From contig NZ_LPUF01000001.1 of the NCBI RefSeq assembly GCF_002072955.1, forward strand, positions 2,501-66,500: a DNA stretch of 64,000 nucleotides, given 5' to 3'. The notes beneath the pieces are model-generated. The model saw only the letters and a list, made by a program, of their open reading frames with translations. It was not told the DNA's origin and ran no database searches. The stretch is from Methyloprofundus sedimenti. Its GTDB lineage: Bacteria > Pseudomonadota > Gammaproteobacteria > Methylococcales > Methylomonadaceae. Of the stretch, positions 18,855 to 27,364 are shown piece after piece (the first letter of the stretch is position 1; the number at the start of each line of letters is the position of its first letter). The position numbers were made by a program, and so were the translations under genes.

Positions 18855-18935
18855 AGGTTTGGGGTGAAGCATGAACCCCAACAATGAGGCTAGGTAAGCC
18901 ATTGATTGTTGGGGTTCGCAATCTCACCCCAACCT
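18855..18935. repeat. REP-like palindrome of the GGGGTGA/AACCCCAAC family
   Basis: The arm around 18855-18885 (AGGTTTGGGGTGAAGC then ATGAACCCCAACAAT) pairs with 18905-18935 (ATTGTTGGGGTTCGC then ATCTCACCCCAACCT) across a 19-base loop. The arms are about 31 bases with few mismatches. It sits at the presumed left edge of the IS110 element; IS110-family elements often use REP-like palindromes as targets. Confidence 0.8.
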
Positions 18936-18949
18936 TGTATATTAAACAT

Positions 18950-19187
18950 ATCTCTTAAACACAGGTTTATTTAACACAAAACGATTATAGTAATAACTGA
19001 TTTTCTGGGGAAGCCGCCCCAACCTTAAGCCTTGAGCTTGTTCGTAGATTGGCTCCCCACCCTCGTCATCCATGCCGTGGAGTATCTGAGACCTGTAAGC
19101 AATGCTTCTGAGTCTGCATTCACAAGGACGGTAGGTGAAGTGTCAGGGTTGGGAAACCAGTGATCATTATAACAATACTTAATATGA
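18950..19187 (+). ncRNA. Candidate IS110 5' leader holding the bridge RNA
   Basis: This gene-free stretch is the part of the IS110 left end that lay directly upstream of the recombinase before IS701 inserted. IS110-group elements encode their bridge RNA in this leader. The sequence is rich in potential stems, for example GGGGAAGCC near 19009 with GGCTCCCC near 19050, unlike the AT-rich surroundings. Exact RNA ends and guide loops cannot be assigned by eye. Confidence 0.5.
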
Positions 19188-20313
19188 TAGAAGTTACGCA
19201 TTGACAGTCAATGTTAAACTATAATACAGAAAAATGCCGAATCCACTATAAATCTAGACCTTGATAAGAGAAATAACCCGCCCATCAACTGCTCGTTGTA
19301 CTTTACCGATGTACATAGGATTTTTGTTAAGTGAGCCTAAACAGGCTAGCTGTTGCCGGCTAGGAGAAGTTATGTCAATTTCACATGATAGCGTCAACCG
19401 ATTTCTGAATCGTGAATCGTATACCGGGCGCGATTTATATAACGAAGCCAGTCCTACTTTGAATTTAAAGGGCGGAACCTTAAGTGTTGACGATAGCGTA
19501 CTGGATAAGCCTCATAGTCAGTACATGGCTTTTGTCAGTCATTTTTGGTCAGGCAAGCATCACCGAGCGGTCAAAGGGATTAACCTTGTTACTTTGTACT
19601 ACACGGATACTCAAGGAAAACACCAACCTGTCAATTTTCGAGTGGTAGATAAAGCCGAAGGGAAAACAAAAAATGACTACTTTCTGGATATGCTTGCAGA
19701 GGTATTATCTTGGGGGCTTGAGCCAGGCTTTGTAACAGGAGATAGTTGGTACAGTTGCGTAAAAAATCTTAAACGGATTAGAAATCATCAGATAGGATTG
19801 CTCTTTGCGCTGGAAAGTAACCGCTTGGTTTCTGTTGAAGAAGGAACATGGGTTCAAGTTAAGCAACTAGAAGTTCCAGAGGAAGGCTTGGTCGTTTGGC
19901 TCAAAAATTTTGGGTACGTGAAATTATTTCGGACAAAGTTGAAAGACCAACTTCGCCATTATATAAGTGCACTACCTAATGACGAGCAAACCAAGTCCTT
20001 TGGCAGTAGGGATTTTACCGAACAACATGATCGGCATTGGCAAATTGAGCAATATCATCGTGCAATTAAGCAAGTATGTAACATTGAGCGATTTCAGGTT
20101 CGCAGCAAAGGAGCCATTAAAAATCACCTTTTTGCTGCAATTTGTGGGTTTGTTCAATTACAAAAATTGAGCTTCGCAGAGGTCATTAGTAATTGCTATA
20201 GCGTGCAAAGAAATTTATTCAAAGATATCATGGCTTCATTTATTGAGACGTTTATGCCAAATATAAGCCATTTAAACCCAGAATTTCAACCTGTCGTCAA
20301 TGCGTAACTTCTA
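19188..20313 (+). mobile_element. Intact IS701-family insertion sequence with 5-bp target duplication
   Basis: The element starts TAGAAGTTACGCATTGAC at 19188 and ends with the exact reverse complement at 20296-20313, an 18-base perfect terminal repeat. TATGA directly precedes it (19183-19187) and directly follows it (20314-20318), a clean target-site duplication. The single gene inside runs to six bases from the right end. Perfect ends and duplication indicate a recent insertion. Confidence 0.92.
19261..20307 (+). CDS. IS701-family DDE transposase
   Basis: Transposase of the element above. The region SISHDSVNRFLNRE followed by LSVDDSVLDKP (first Asp), GFVTGDSWYS (second Asp) and WQIEQYHRAIKQVCNIERF (Glu) matches the IS701 pattern. 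The frame opens with TTG at 19261; an in-frame ATG at 19309 is an alternative, but family members usually carry about 50 residues before the SHDSVNRFL motif, which favours the TTG. The 348-residue frame has no interruption, so the element could be active. Confidence 0.9.
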   Translation: MIREITRPSTARCTLPMYIGFLLSEPKQASCCRLGEVMSISHDSVNRFLNRESYTGRDLYNEASPTLNLKGGTLSVDDSVLDKPHSQYMAFVSHFWSGKHHRAVKGINLVTLYYTDTQGKHQPVNFRVVDKAEGKTKNDYFLDMLAEVLSWGLEPGFVTGDSWYSCVKNLKRIRNHQIGLLFALESNRLVSVEEGTWVQVKQLEVPEEGLVVWLKNFGYVKLFRTKLKDQLRHYISALPNDEQTKSFGSRDFTEQHDRHWQIEQYHRAIKQVCNIERFQVRSKGAIKNHLFAAICGFVQLQKLSFAEVISNCYSVQRNLFKDIMASFIETFMPNISHLNPEFQPVVNA

Positions 20314-20326
20314 TATGAGATAAAAA

Positions 20327-21328
20327 ATGAATACTGTCGGAATTGATGTGAGTTGCAAGGAATTGGTGGTTGTCGTCATGGTTAAGGGTAAGGCGCGTAA
20401 AGCTAAATCTTTTGAAAATACCCCTTTAGGTCATCAGTCAATTATCCAGTCTTTAGCAAAAATGAATGGAGAAACAAAGGTTTGTATTGAGGCAACAGGT
20501 ATCTATCATTTTGATTTGGCCGTCGCTCTTAGTCGAGCTGAGGGTATTGAGGTGATGGTGATTAACCCCAAGGCTGCACACAACTTTGCTAAAGCATTAA
20601 TGACACGTAGCAAAACCGATGCGATTGAGGCAGAAAATTCAGCGATTTATGCTGAAAGAATGCCTTTTGTGGCCTGGGAATGCCCTGCTGACGAGTGTAT
20701 CAGTTTAAGAGTCATTTCGCGCCGTATTGCCGCTTTAAGCAAACAAAAAACACAAACTAAAAACCAGCTTCACGCTTTAGAGTCGACGCTAGAAACACCA
20801 GGATTAGTGATTGATCAAATGGAAGAGTTAGTTGTTTTTTTAGAGGCACAAATTAAAAGCCTGCGCGACAATGCACTTATGGTTATTCAACAACATTATG
20901 AGCTGGAGAAAGCGTATCTACTTATCTCTGGCATCAAGGGGATTGCGCAAGCTTCAGCGATACAAATATTGAGTGAAATCATGATCTTGCCTAAGGATAT
21001 GACGGCAAGGCAGTGGGTCGCACATGCTGGGCTGGATCCGAGAATATTTGATTCAGGCAGTAGTGTATCTAAAAAGCCGCGAATCAGTAAAGTGGGCAAT
21101 AAATATATTCGCCAGGCTTTATATATGCCTGCTCTGGTGGCGAGTCGATTCGAGCCGAATATTAAAGGCTATTACCATCATCTGATTAATGATAATGGCT
21201 TAAAAAAAGTACAAGCTGTCTGTGCCGTGATGCGTAAATTGTTACACGCCATCCATGGCATGTTGCGGACTAATAAAGAATTTGATGGAGCGCGTTTTTA
21301 TGCGCTACCTGTCAGTGAAAATTCATAA
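20327..21328 (+). CDS. IS110-family DEDD transposase/recombinase
   Basis: Bridge-RNA-guided recombinase of the IS110 family. The 333-residue protein has the RuvC-like N-terminus NTVGIDVSCKELVVVV (Asp), CIEATGIYHFDLA (Glu), TRSKTDAIEAENSAIYAE (Asp pair) and the C-terminal Tnp20 domain with ISGIKGIAQASA and GSSVSKKPRISKVGNKYIR, which holds the catalytic serine. The frame is complete. Its start codon is only nine bases after the IS701 right end and target duplication, so leader and gene have been separated by 1.1 kb. Promoter and bridge RNA supply may therefore be broken. Confidence 0.93.
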   Translation: MNTVGIDVSCKELVVVVMVKGKARKAKSFENTPLGHQSIIQSLAKMNGETKVCIEATGIYHFDLAVALSRAEGIEVMVINPKAAHNFAKALMTRSKTDAIEAENSAIYAERMPFVAWECPADECISLRVISRRIAALSKQKTQTKNQLHALESTLETPGLVIDQMEELVVFLEAQIKSLRDNALMVIQQHYELEKAYLLISGIKGIAQASAIQILSEIMILPKDMTARQWVAHAGLDPRIFDSGSSVSKKPRISKVGNKYIRQALYMPALVASRFEPNIKGYYHHLINDNGLKKVQAVCAVMRKLLHAIHGMLRTNKEFDGARFYALPVSENS

Positions 21329-21406
21329 TTAATATGGATTTTGTAAAATTAGCACTTGTGTTTTAAGAGAGTATCTACGGAGCCTGTCCTTTTAGGTATA
21401 TTATTG

Positions 21407-21435
21407 AATACTTTCACAGTCTCTAAAGTTATTGC
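21407..21435. repeat. Right arm of the 29-base inverted repeat
   Basis: AATACTTTCACAGTCTCT followed by AAAGTTATTGC is the reverse complement (26 of 29) of the arm at 18820-18848. It lies 78 bases after the IS110 stop codon, so the IS110 right end must lie between 21329 and 21406 if the repeat is pre-existing target DNA. Confidence 0.8.
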
Positions 21436-21795
21436 ACTCCTTATCAAATATCCGCATATGCATCTAGTACCATCAACAAAGTGTTGCATGGTCACCCAAA
21501 CCAGCCTGTTTCGTCGAGTTGGGATATTTGCCTTTTAATATCTCTAAAGGCGAAGCTGTATACTGTGTTTTTGAAGTCAGGTTTGCCGTGGCTGTTAATG
21601 GTTTGAAAAGCGCTTACATAAAGAAGCAGAAAACGATGACGCTTATTGTATTTGACGGGGTTTGGCTTATCAAACTAAACATTGATTTCAACTAACTGCA
21701 TAAGGATGGTTGATATTATTGCCGTGCGGGAAATGTGATCTATCTCACAATTTACATTTTATCCATATAAAAACTAAGTTAATATGCGTTATCAA
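21436..21795. other. Intergenic region upstream of clpB, no gene recognised
   Basis: About 360 bases with only short frames. Some stretches (21540-21660) look like decayed coding DNA, but I cannot assign a family. The clpB promoter follows at its right edge. Confidence 0.45.
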
Positions 21796-21824
21796 CTTGA
21801 AAACCTCTACATTCTCCCAATTAT
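21796..21824 (+). promoter_or_regulatory. Sigma-32-type heat-shock promoter of clpB
   Basis: CTTGAAA (21796-21802) is an exact match to the sigma-32 -35 element; after 13 bases comes CCCAATTAT (21816-21824), close to the CCCCATNT -10 element. It ends 38 bases before the clpB start, leaving a short leader. Heat-shock control of clpB is established in enterics; the match here supports it. Confidence 0.82.
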
Positions 21825-21862
21825 AGAATCAACAAATTAACTTTAAGTGCATAGGTAATATA

Positions 21863-24439
21863 ATGAATCCTGAAAAACTCACCAGTAAATTTAGAAGTGC
21901 ACTCAATGATGCACAGAGCCTGGCTTTAGCTAAAGACCATCAATTTATTGAAGGCGTACACCTGCTTTTAGCCATGCTGGAACAACAAGGAGGGAGTATT
22001 AAGCCACTAATGAATCAGGCTGGTATTAATACTCAAACTTTAACTCAATTACTTGAAAAAGAACTCGGGGCAATGCCTTCTGTTTCTGGAACAGGCGGTG
22101 ATGTTCAGATTTCCAATGACTTAAGCAAATTATTAAATCTTACCGAACAATTAGCTATTAAACGCAATGACAGCTTTGTTTCCAGTGAAATATTCCTATT
22201 GGCTGCATGTGCAAGCAAGGGCCAGTTAGCTAATATATTAAAACAGGCAAATGTTACACAAGCATTAATCGAGCAGGCGATCACACAAGTACGTGGTGGT
22301 GAAAATGTGCACGATGAAAATGCCGAAGATCAACGTAATGCGCTGAAGAAATATACCATTGATCTGACAGAGCGCGCAGAACAAGGCAAGCTAGACCCGG
22401 TTATTGGCCGTGATGATGAAATCCGTCGTACTATTCAAGTATTACAACGGAGAACTAAAAACAATCCGGTACTCATTGGCGAGCCCGGCGTAGGTAAAAC
22501 AGCAATCGTGGAAGGCCTGGCGCAACGCATAGTCAACGGCGAAGTGCCTGATGGTATTAAAGGCAAGCGTGTATTGGCATTGGATATGGCCGCACTCATT
22601 GCAGGCGCTAAATTTAGAGGTGAATTTGAAGAACGCTTAAAAGCAGTGCTTAATGACCTGGCCAAACAGGAAGGTCAGATTATTCTATTTATAGATGAAT
22701 TACATACCATGGTCGGCGCAGGTAAAGCAGAAGGTGCCATGGATGCGGGTAATATGCTTAAGCCTGCACTGGCACGGGGTGAATTACACTGTGTCGGAGC
22801 AACGACTCTGGATGAATACCGTAAATATATTGAGAAAGATGCAGCATTAGAACGGCGTTTTCAGAAGGTATTAGTTGAAGAACCTTCTGTTGAAGATACC
22901 GTTGCTATTTTACGCGGTTTAAAAGAAAAATATGAAGTGCATCATGGGGTTGACATTACCGACCCTGCTATTATTGCTGCGGCTCAATTATCTCATCGAT
23001 ATATCGCCGACCGCCAACTGCCTGATAAAGCAATTGATTTGATTGATGAATCAGCCAGTCGTATTCGCATGGAAATTGATTCTAAACCTGAGGTAATGGA
23101 TAAATTAGATCGCCGCTTGATTCAATTAAAAATTGAAGCGGAGGCGATGAAAAAGGATTCAGATGAAGCGTCTAAAAAACGCTTAAGCACTTTGGAAAGT
23201 CAAATTCATGATTTAGAGAAAGAGGCAGCTGACCTGGATGAAATATGGAAAGCCGAAAAATCAGCGTTACAAGGCTCTGCTCATATCAAAGAGCAGTTAG
23301 ATCAAGCACGTTTTGAATTGGAAACCTCAAGACGCAGTGGCGATTTAACCCGTATGTCTGAATTACAATACGGTAGCATCCCTGAGCTTGAACGCCAATT
23401 AGCTTTAGCCTCAGTGGCAGAAACACAAGAGATGACTTTATTACGTAATAAAGTGACCGAAGAAGAAATTGCCGAAGTCGTGTCTAAATGGACCGGTATT
23501 CCCGTTTCTAAAATGCTTGATGGTGAGCGAGACAAACTGTTATATATGGAACAACATCTCGCAAGCCGTGTTATCGGCCAGGACGAAGCGCTAAAAGCTG
23601 TGAGTGATGCTGTGCGTCGTTCTCGCGCAGGATTATCGGATCCAAACCGACCTAATGGTTCATTCTTATTTCTCGGACCTACCGGTGTGGGTAAGACCGA
23701 GCTATGCAAGGCATTGGCTGATTTCTTATTTGATACCGAAGAAGCCATGATTCGTATTGATATGTCTGAATTTATGGAAAAACATTCCGTGGCTCGTCTG
23801 GTAGGCGCACCTCCGGGATATGTCGGTTATGAAGAAGGCGGGTATTTAACCGAAGCAGTACGCCGCCGCCCTTATTCAGTGATTTTACTGGATGAAGTGG
23901 AAAAAGCGCATGCGGATGTTTTTAATATACTCTTGCAGGTACTGGATGATGGTCGTTTAACCGATGGACAAGGGCGTACAGTTGATTTCCGCAATACCGT
24001 AATCGTCATGACCTCTAATCTGGGCTCTGATATCATTCAACAACTGGCCGGAGAAGAAAATTACGAAACCATGAAGCAAGCGGTTATGGAAGTTGTCGGC
24101 GGGCATTTCAGACCCGAGTTTATCAATCGTATTGATGAAACAGTGGTATTCCATCCTTTAGGCCAGGAGCATATTCGCTCTATCGCTAAAATTCAGATTG
24201 AATTCTTGCGCTCGCGTTTACTGGAAAGAGATATTCAGCTAGCTATTTCAGACGCGGCACTGGATAAAATCGGTGCAGCCGGTTTTGACCCTGTTTATGG
24301 AGCAAGACCACTTAAGCGAACTATTCAGCAGAAGCTTGAAAACCCCCTTGCCCAAGATATTTTAACGGGTAAATTTGCAGCGGGAGATACGATAAATATA
24401 GACATTAAAGATGATGTTCTGTCTTTTATGAAAAGCTAA
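21863..24439 (+). CDS. clpB: ATP-dependent disaggregase ClpB
   Basis: Hexameric AAA+ chaperone that threads aggregated proteins together with DnaK. The 858-residue length is standard. An N-terminal Clp repeat domain ([18 protein letters not shown]), the first ATPase domain with GEPGVGKT, the long coiled-coil middle domain (about residues 400-530), the second ATPase domain with GPTGVGKT and [16 protein letters not shown], and a C-terminal D2-small domain are all present. It is monocistronic, preceded by a sigma-32 promoter and followed by a strong hairpin at 24458-24488. Confidence 0.98.
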   Translation: MNPEKLTSKFRSALNDAQSLALAKDHQFIEGVHLLLAMLEQQGGSIKPLMNQAGINTQTLTQLLEKELGAMPSVSGTGGDVQISNDLSKLLNLTEQLAIKRNDSFVSSEIFLLAACASKGQLANILKQANVTQALIEQAITQVRGGENVHDENAEDQRNALKKYTIDLTERAEQGKLDPVIGRDDEIRRTIQVLQRRTKNNPVLIGEPGVGKTAIVEGLAQRIVNGEVPDGIKGKRVLALDMAALIAGAKFRGEFEERLKAVLNDLAKQEGQIILFIDELHTMVGAGKAEGAMDAGNMLKPALARGELHCVGATTLDEYRKYIEKDAALERRFQKVLVEEPSVEDTVAILRGLKEKYEVHHGVDITDPAIIAAAQLSHRYIADRQLPDKAIDLIDESASRIRMEIDSKPEVMDKLDRRLIQLKIEAEAMKKDSDEASKKRLSTLESQIHDLEKEAADLDEIWKAEKSALQGSAHIKEQLDQARFELETSRRSGDLTRMSELQYGSIPELERQLALASVAETQEMTLLRNKVTEEEIAEVVSKWTGIPVSKMLDGERDKLLYMEQHLASRVIGQDEALKAVSDAVRRSRAGLSDPNRPNGSFLFLGPTGVGKTELCKALADFLFDTEEAMIRIDMSEFMEKHSVARLVGAPPGYVGYEEGGYLTEAVRRRPYSVILLDEVEKAHADVFNILLQVLDDGRLTDGQGRTVDFRNTVIVMTSNLGSDIIQQLAGEENYETMKQAVMEVVGGHFRPEFINRIDETVVFHPLGQEHIRSIAKIQIEFLRSRLLERDIQLAISDAALDKIGAAGFDPVYGARPLKRTIQQKLENPLAQDILTGKFAAGDTINIDIKDDVLSFMKS

Positions 24440-24457
24440 GCAACTTGCAGGAAAACC

Positions 24458-24488
24458 TTAGCCGCTACCAATTATATTTAGCGGCTAA
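24458..24488 (+). terminator. Hairpin downstream of clpB
   Basis: TTAGCCGCTA pairs perfectly with TAGCGGCTAA across an 11-base loop, 19 bases after the clpB stop. No clean U-tract follows, so it may be a weak terminator or a stabilising 3' hairpin. Confidence 0.65.
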
Positions 24489-24868
24489 AGCCTCTCCTGC
24501 TTCCTGACGTTTAGTCACCAATGTTTTTGCTCAAACCATGACACAAATGACAGGCAACTGGCATGTTAGCATAGGGTTCTGGCTTGTAAGGTCGTTAATA
24601 CCTGCTCTTGCTTATTTACCAAAAGGTACTTACAAGGGGGCATCATACGCATCCTTGCTCCGTGATACCGTAACAAATCTGCCATAAAACAATTAATACT
24701 TATATTGCTGTATACGTCACAATTACCCAACGTTTTTCTACACTTTCAAGTCGACCACGATGCCATATCGCATTAAATAACGCTAACCATCTGAAAGAAA
24801 AGTTAATAAATGGATAAAATAAATCCCGTGGCTTCTCTGTCTCTAGTGTCGCAAGCAATGAAAAACTT
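24489..24868. other. Intergenic region with a short heme-motif fragment
   Basis: No complete gene. On the minus strand around 24500-24560 a short frame reads PEPYANMPVACHLCHGLSK, with a C-x-x-C-H heme motif, before a stop; an upstream stop leaves only about 30 codons. This may be a relic of a cytochrome c gene or chance. Confidence 0.3.
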
Positions 24869-24903
24869 TTGTCATAAAACCGTCATATAAAATGGTTTAC
24901 AAT
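24869..24903 (+). promoter_or_regulatory. Pho box and -10 element of phoBR
   Basis: TTGTCATAAAACCGTCAT (24869-24886) is a near-consensus Pho box: two TGTCA/CGTCA half-sites 11 bases apart. TACAAT at 24898-24903 follows at the spacing expected when PhoB replaces the -35 contact. The arrangement indicates autoregulation by phosphate limitation. Confidence 0.85.
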
Positions 24904-24933
24904 GCTTCTGCTTAACAGGATGCGAAATAAAAT

Positions 24934-25629
24934 ATGAGTCAATTTACAATTTTAGTAGTTGAAGATGAACAAGCTATTCGTAGTATGCTGGTTATGGTAT
25001 TACAACAATATGATTTTAACGTGCTGGAAGCAGCGGACGTAATCCAAGCTCTGGCGATACTCAATGACACTGTTCCCGATCTTATCTTGTTAGACTGGAT
25101 GCTTCCGGGCATTACAGGAGACGAATGGACTCGTCGCTTAAAGTCGAATGATAATTATCGTGATCTGCCAATTATTTTAGTCACTGCGAAAGGTGAAGAA
25201 GCTGACAAAATTCGAGGTCTGGATATAGGTGCCGATGATTACGTAACCAAACCATTCTCACCTAAAGAGCTTGTTTCAAGAATCAAAGCAGTACTACGCA
25301 GAAGTGGTAAAATTCACGATTTAACGCAAATTAAATTTCAGGATATCGTTTTGGACACCGAACAACACCGTGTCAGTATTTCCGATAAAGAAGTCGATGT
25401 TAGTCCTACTGAATTTAGATTACTGAGTTTTTTTCTTACCCACCCGGATAAAGTTTATAACCGTACACAGCTATTAGATCAGGTATGGGGGCGTAGCGTT
25501 TATATAGAAGAAAGAACAGTAGATGTACATATTCGCCGCTTAAGAAAAATACTGGCTAATTATCAACGCGAGGACTGGCTACAGACTGTACGCGGTTTTG
25601 GTTACCGGTTTTCTGTGAAAAATAGCTAA
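24934..25629 (+). CDS. phoB: Phosphate regulon response regulator PhoB
   Basis: OmpR/PhoB-family transcription factor. The receiver domain has the acidic pair in VVEDE, the phosphorylation site D54 in LILLDWMLPG and the VTKPF lysine; the winged-helix DNA-binding half contains SPTEFRLLSFFLTHPDKVYNR and the typical VYIEERTVDVHIRRLRK. Its 231 residues are the family length. Its stop overlaps the phoR start (TAATG), and a Pho box lies upstream. Confidence 0.96.
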   Translation: MSQFTILVVEDEQAIRSMLVMVLQQYDFNVLEAADVIQALAILNDTVPDLILLDWMLPGITGDEWTRRLKSNDNYRDLPIILVTAKGEEADKIRGLDIGADDYVTKPFSPKELVSRIKAVLRRSGKIHDLTQIKFQDIVLDTEQHRVSISDKEVDVSPTEFRLLSFFLTHPDKVYNRTQLLDQVWGRSVYIEERTVDVHIRRLRKILANYQREDWLQTVRGFGYRFSVKNS

Positions 25630-26903
25630 TGAGTTTTTGGAATAAGGATTTATTACGTCTTGCCATCACCATTCTCATAGCAGCAATTGCCAGTAGTTTT
25701 ATCGGGCACTTCTTATATTTGTTACTGATCATCTGCATAGGCCTTATTCTTCGTCAGGCATTCTTGCTCAACCAGTTAGAAGATTGGCTGCGATCAGGCG
25801 CAAAATCAAACTACCCATCAAGCAGTGGACTTTGGGAAGAGATTTACTATCATATTTTTCGTTTAAAAAAAGCAGCTAAAAAACGCAAAAAAAAACTCAG
25901 TCTTATTATTGAACAGTTTCGTAGATCCACCTCAGCCTTGCCAGATGCAATCGTGGTCATCGGTGAACACGATGAAATCTCGTGGTTTAATAATGCAGCA
26001 AAAGAAATACTTGGCCTAAAAAAAAAGGATAAGGGCCAGCGCCTGCCTAATTTAATCCGTGCCCCTGCCTTTGTAGAATTTTTAAGCAAAAAAGATCCTG
26101 GTATCGTCTTAAGTATTAAAGCACCTGTAAATGGGCAAGTTACCTTACAACTAAAAATTGTAACCTATGACCAAAATGCACATTTATTAGTCGCACATGA
26201 TGTCACCTTCCTAAAAAATATCGAGCGGATGCGTAAAGATTTTGTCGATAATATATCACATGAATTACGTACGCCCCTCACGGTCTTAAAAGGCTATATA
26301 GAGACACTTGACGATATGGGCGAGGATCACTCTCCATTATTAACGCATTCATTACAACAAATGCATAATCAGACACTGCGTATGCAACATTTAGTGGATG
26401 ATCTCCTGCTATTAGCAAATCTAGAAACCCAAAAAACTGAAAATAATTGTGTTGTAATTGATACGCTTTTAAAACAAATCTGCCAGGAAAGTAGTGCTTT
26501 AGAACAACTAAACAGCCGTATTGAGCTCTTCATAGAATCAGATATCAACATATTTGGCAATGACCAGGAGCTTCGTAGTGCATTTTCTAATTTAATCGTC
26601 AATGCCCTTAAATATTCAGATGAAGAATCTATTGTTACCGTGCAGTGGTATCAATCGTGTGACAACGTAATTCTGAGTGTAGCTGACCAGGGCGAAGGTA
26701 TCCCTGAACTTGAAATTCCTAAAATTACCGAACGTTTTTACCGTGCCAATGCTCAACGTGAAAATGAAAAACATGGTACAGGTCTGGGACTTGCAATTGT
26801 CAAACACGCTCTCTCCAGACACGATGCTCAGCTTAAAATCAGCAGTGAATTAGGTAACGGTAGCTGTTTTAGCTGTATTTTCCCTAAACGGCGTTTTTGC
26901 TAA
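25629..26903 (+). CDS. phoR: Phosphate regulon sensor histidine kinase PhoR
   Basis: Inner-membrane kinase that phosphorylates PhoB on low phosphate. The 424-residue protein has two N-terminal membrane segments (residues about 8-45), a basic linker (KKAAKKRKKK), a PAS domain (VVIGEHDEISWFNNAAKEIL), the dimerisation box NISHELRTPL with H211, and a GHKL ATPase domain with NALKYS, DQGEGIP and GTGLGLAI. Only a very short periplasmic loop is possible, as in other PhoR proteins. No phoU or pst gene is nearby. Confidence 0.95.
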   Translation: MSFWNKDLLRLAITILIAAIASSFIGHFLYLLLIICIGLILRQAFLLNQLEDWLRSGAKSNYPSSSGLWEEIYYHIFRLKKAAKKRKKKLSLIIEQFRRSTSALPDAIVVIGEHDEISWFNNAAKEILGLKKKDKGQRLPNLIRAPAFVEFLSKKDPGIVLSIKAPVNGQVTLQLKIVTYDQNAHLLVAHDVTFLKNIERMRKDFVDNISHELRTPLTVLKGYIETLDDMGEDHSPLLTHSLQQMHNQTLRMQHLVDDLLLLANLETQKTENNCVVIDTLLKQICQESSALEQLNSRIELFIESDINIFGNDQELRSAFSNLIVNALKYSDEESIVTVQWYQSCDNVILSVADQGEGIPELEIPKITERFYRANAQRENEKHGTGLGLAIVKHALSRHDAQLKISSELGNGSCFSCIFPKRRFC

Positions 26904-27364
26904 TTTTTTGCTCTTGCTGGAACCAGATCGAAAAACACGCTGTGGGAATGTTGAACTGGGTAGTTTGTTACTGATTACCCACATTGTCATTAGCCCGTTC
27001 AATACTTCGGTTTTTGATATTATCAACAACTTCAATATCCTTGTCTGATGGGTAAAAGTGTAAATAGTCACATTGTGGAGCAAAGACATTAATGTGCATC
27101 CTGCTACCATCACCATTTCTAGTATATGATCAGGATCTTCAGGCAGATTGTCTTTCAAATCGGTTCACGATCACGATTACCTGCCCAGTCGACATATTCA
27201 CTTGGCGAATGCGGGTCTGAAAAAGGTTTCTAGGTTTATCAGCAGGCACAAGCATATTCTATACCACCCTCATTTTACTTATAATACCAAGCCTTATAAT
27301 TTTCCACTTGCTCAAATTGTGAAGTTATGATTCAATCATAGAAAATTAACTTCATGGATTACTA
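26904..27364. other. Intergenic region after phoR, no gene recognised
   Basis: 461 bases with scattered short frames on both strands, none matching a family I know. GGTTTCTAGGTTTA at 27225-27238 is identical to the end of the MITE found at 35.1 kb and could be a solo end or chance. Confidence 0.45.

Noticed and set aside
26850-27158. Minus-strand 102-codon frame overlapping the end of phoR
   Set aside because: It runs antisense into phoR, matches no family I know and has no ribosome site.
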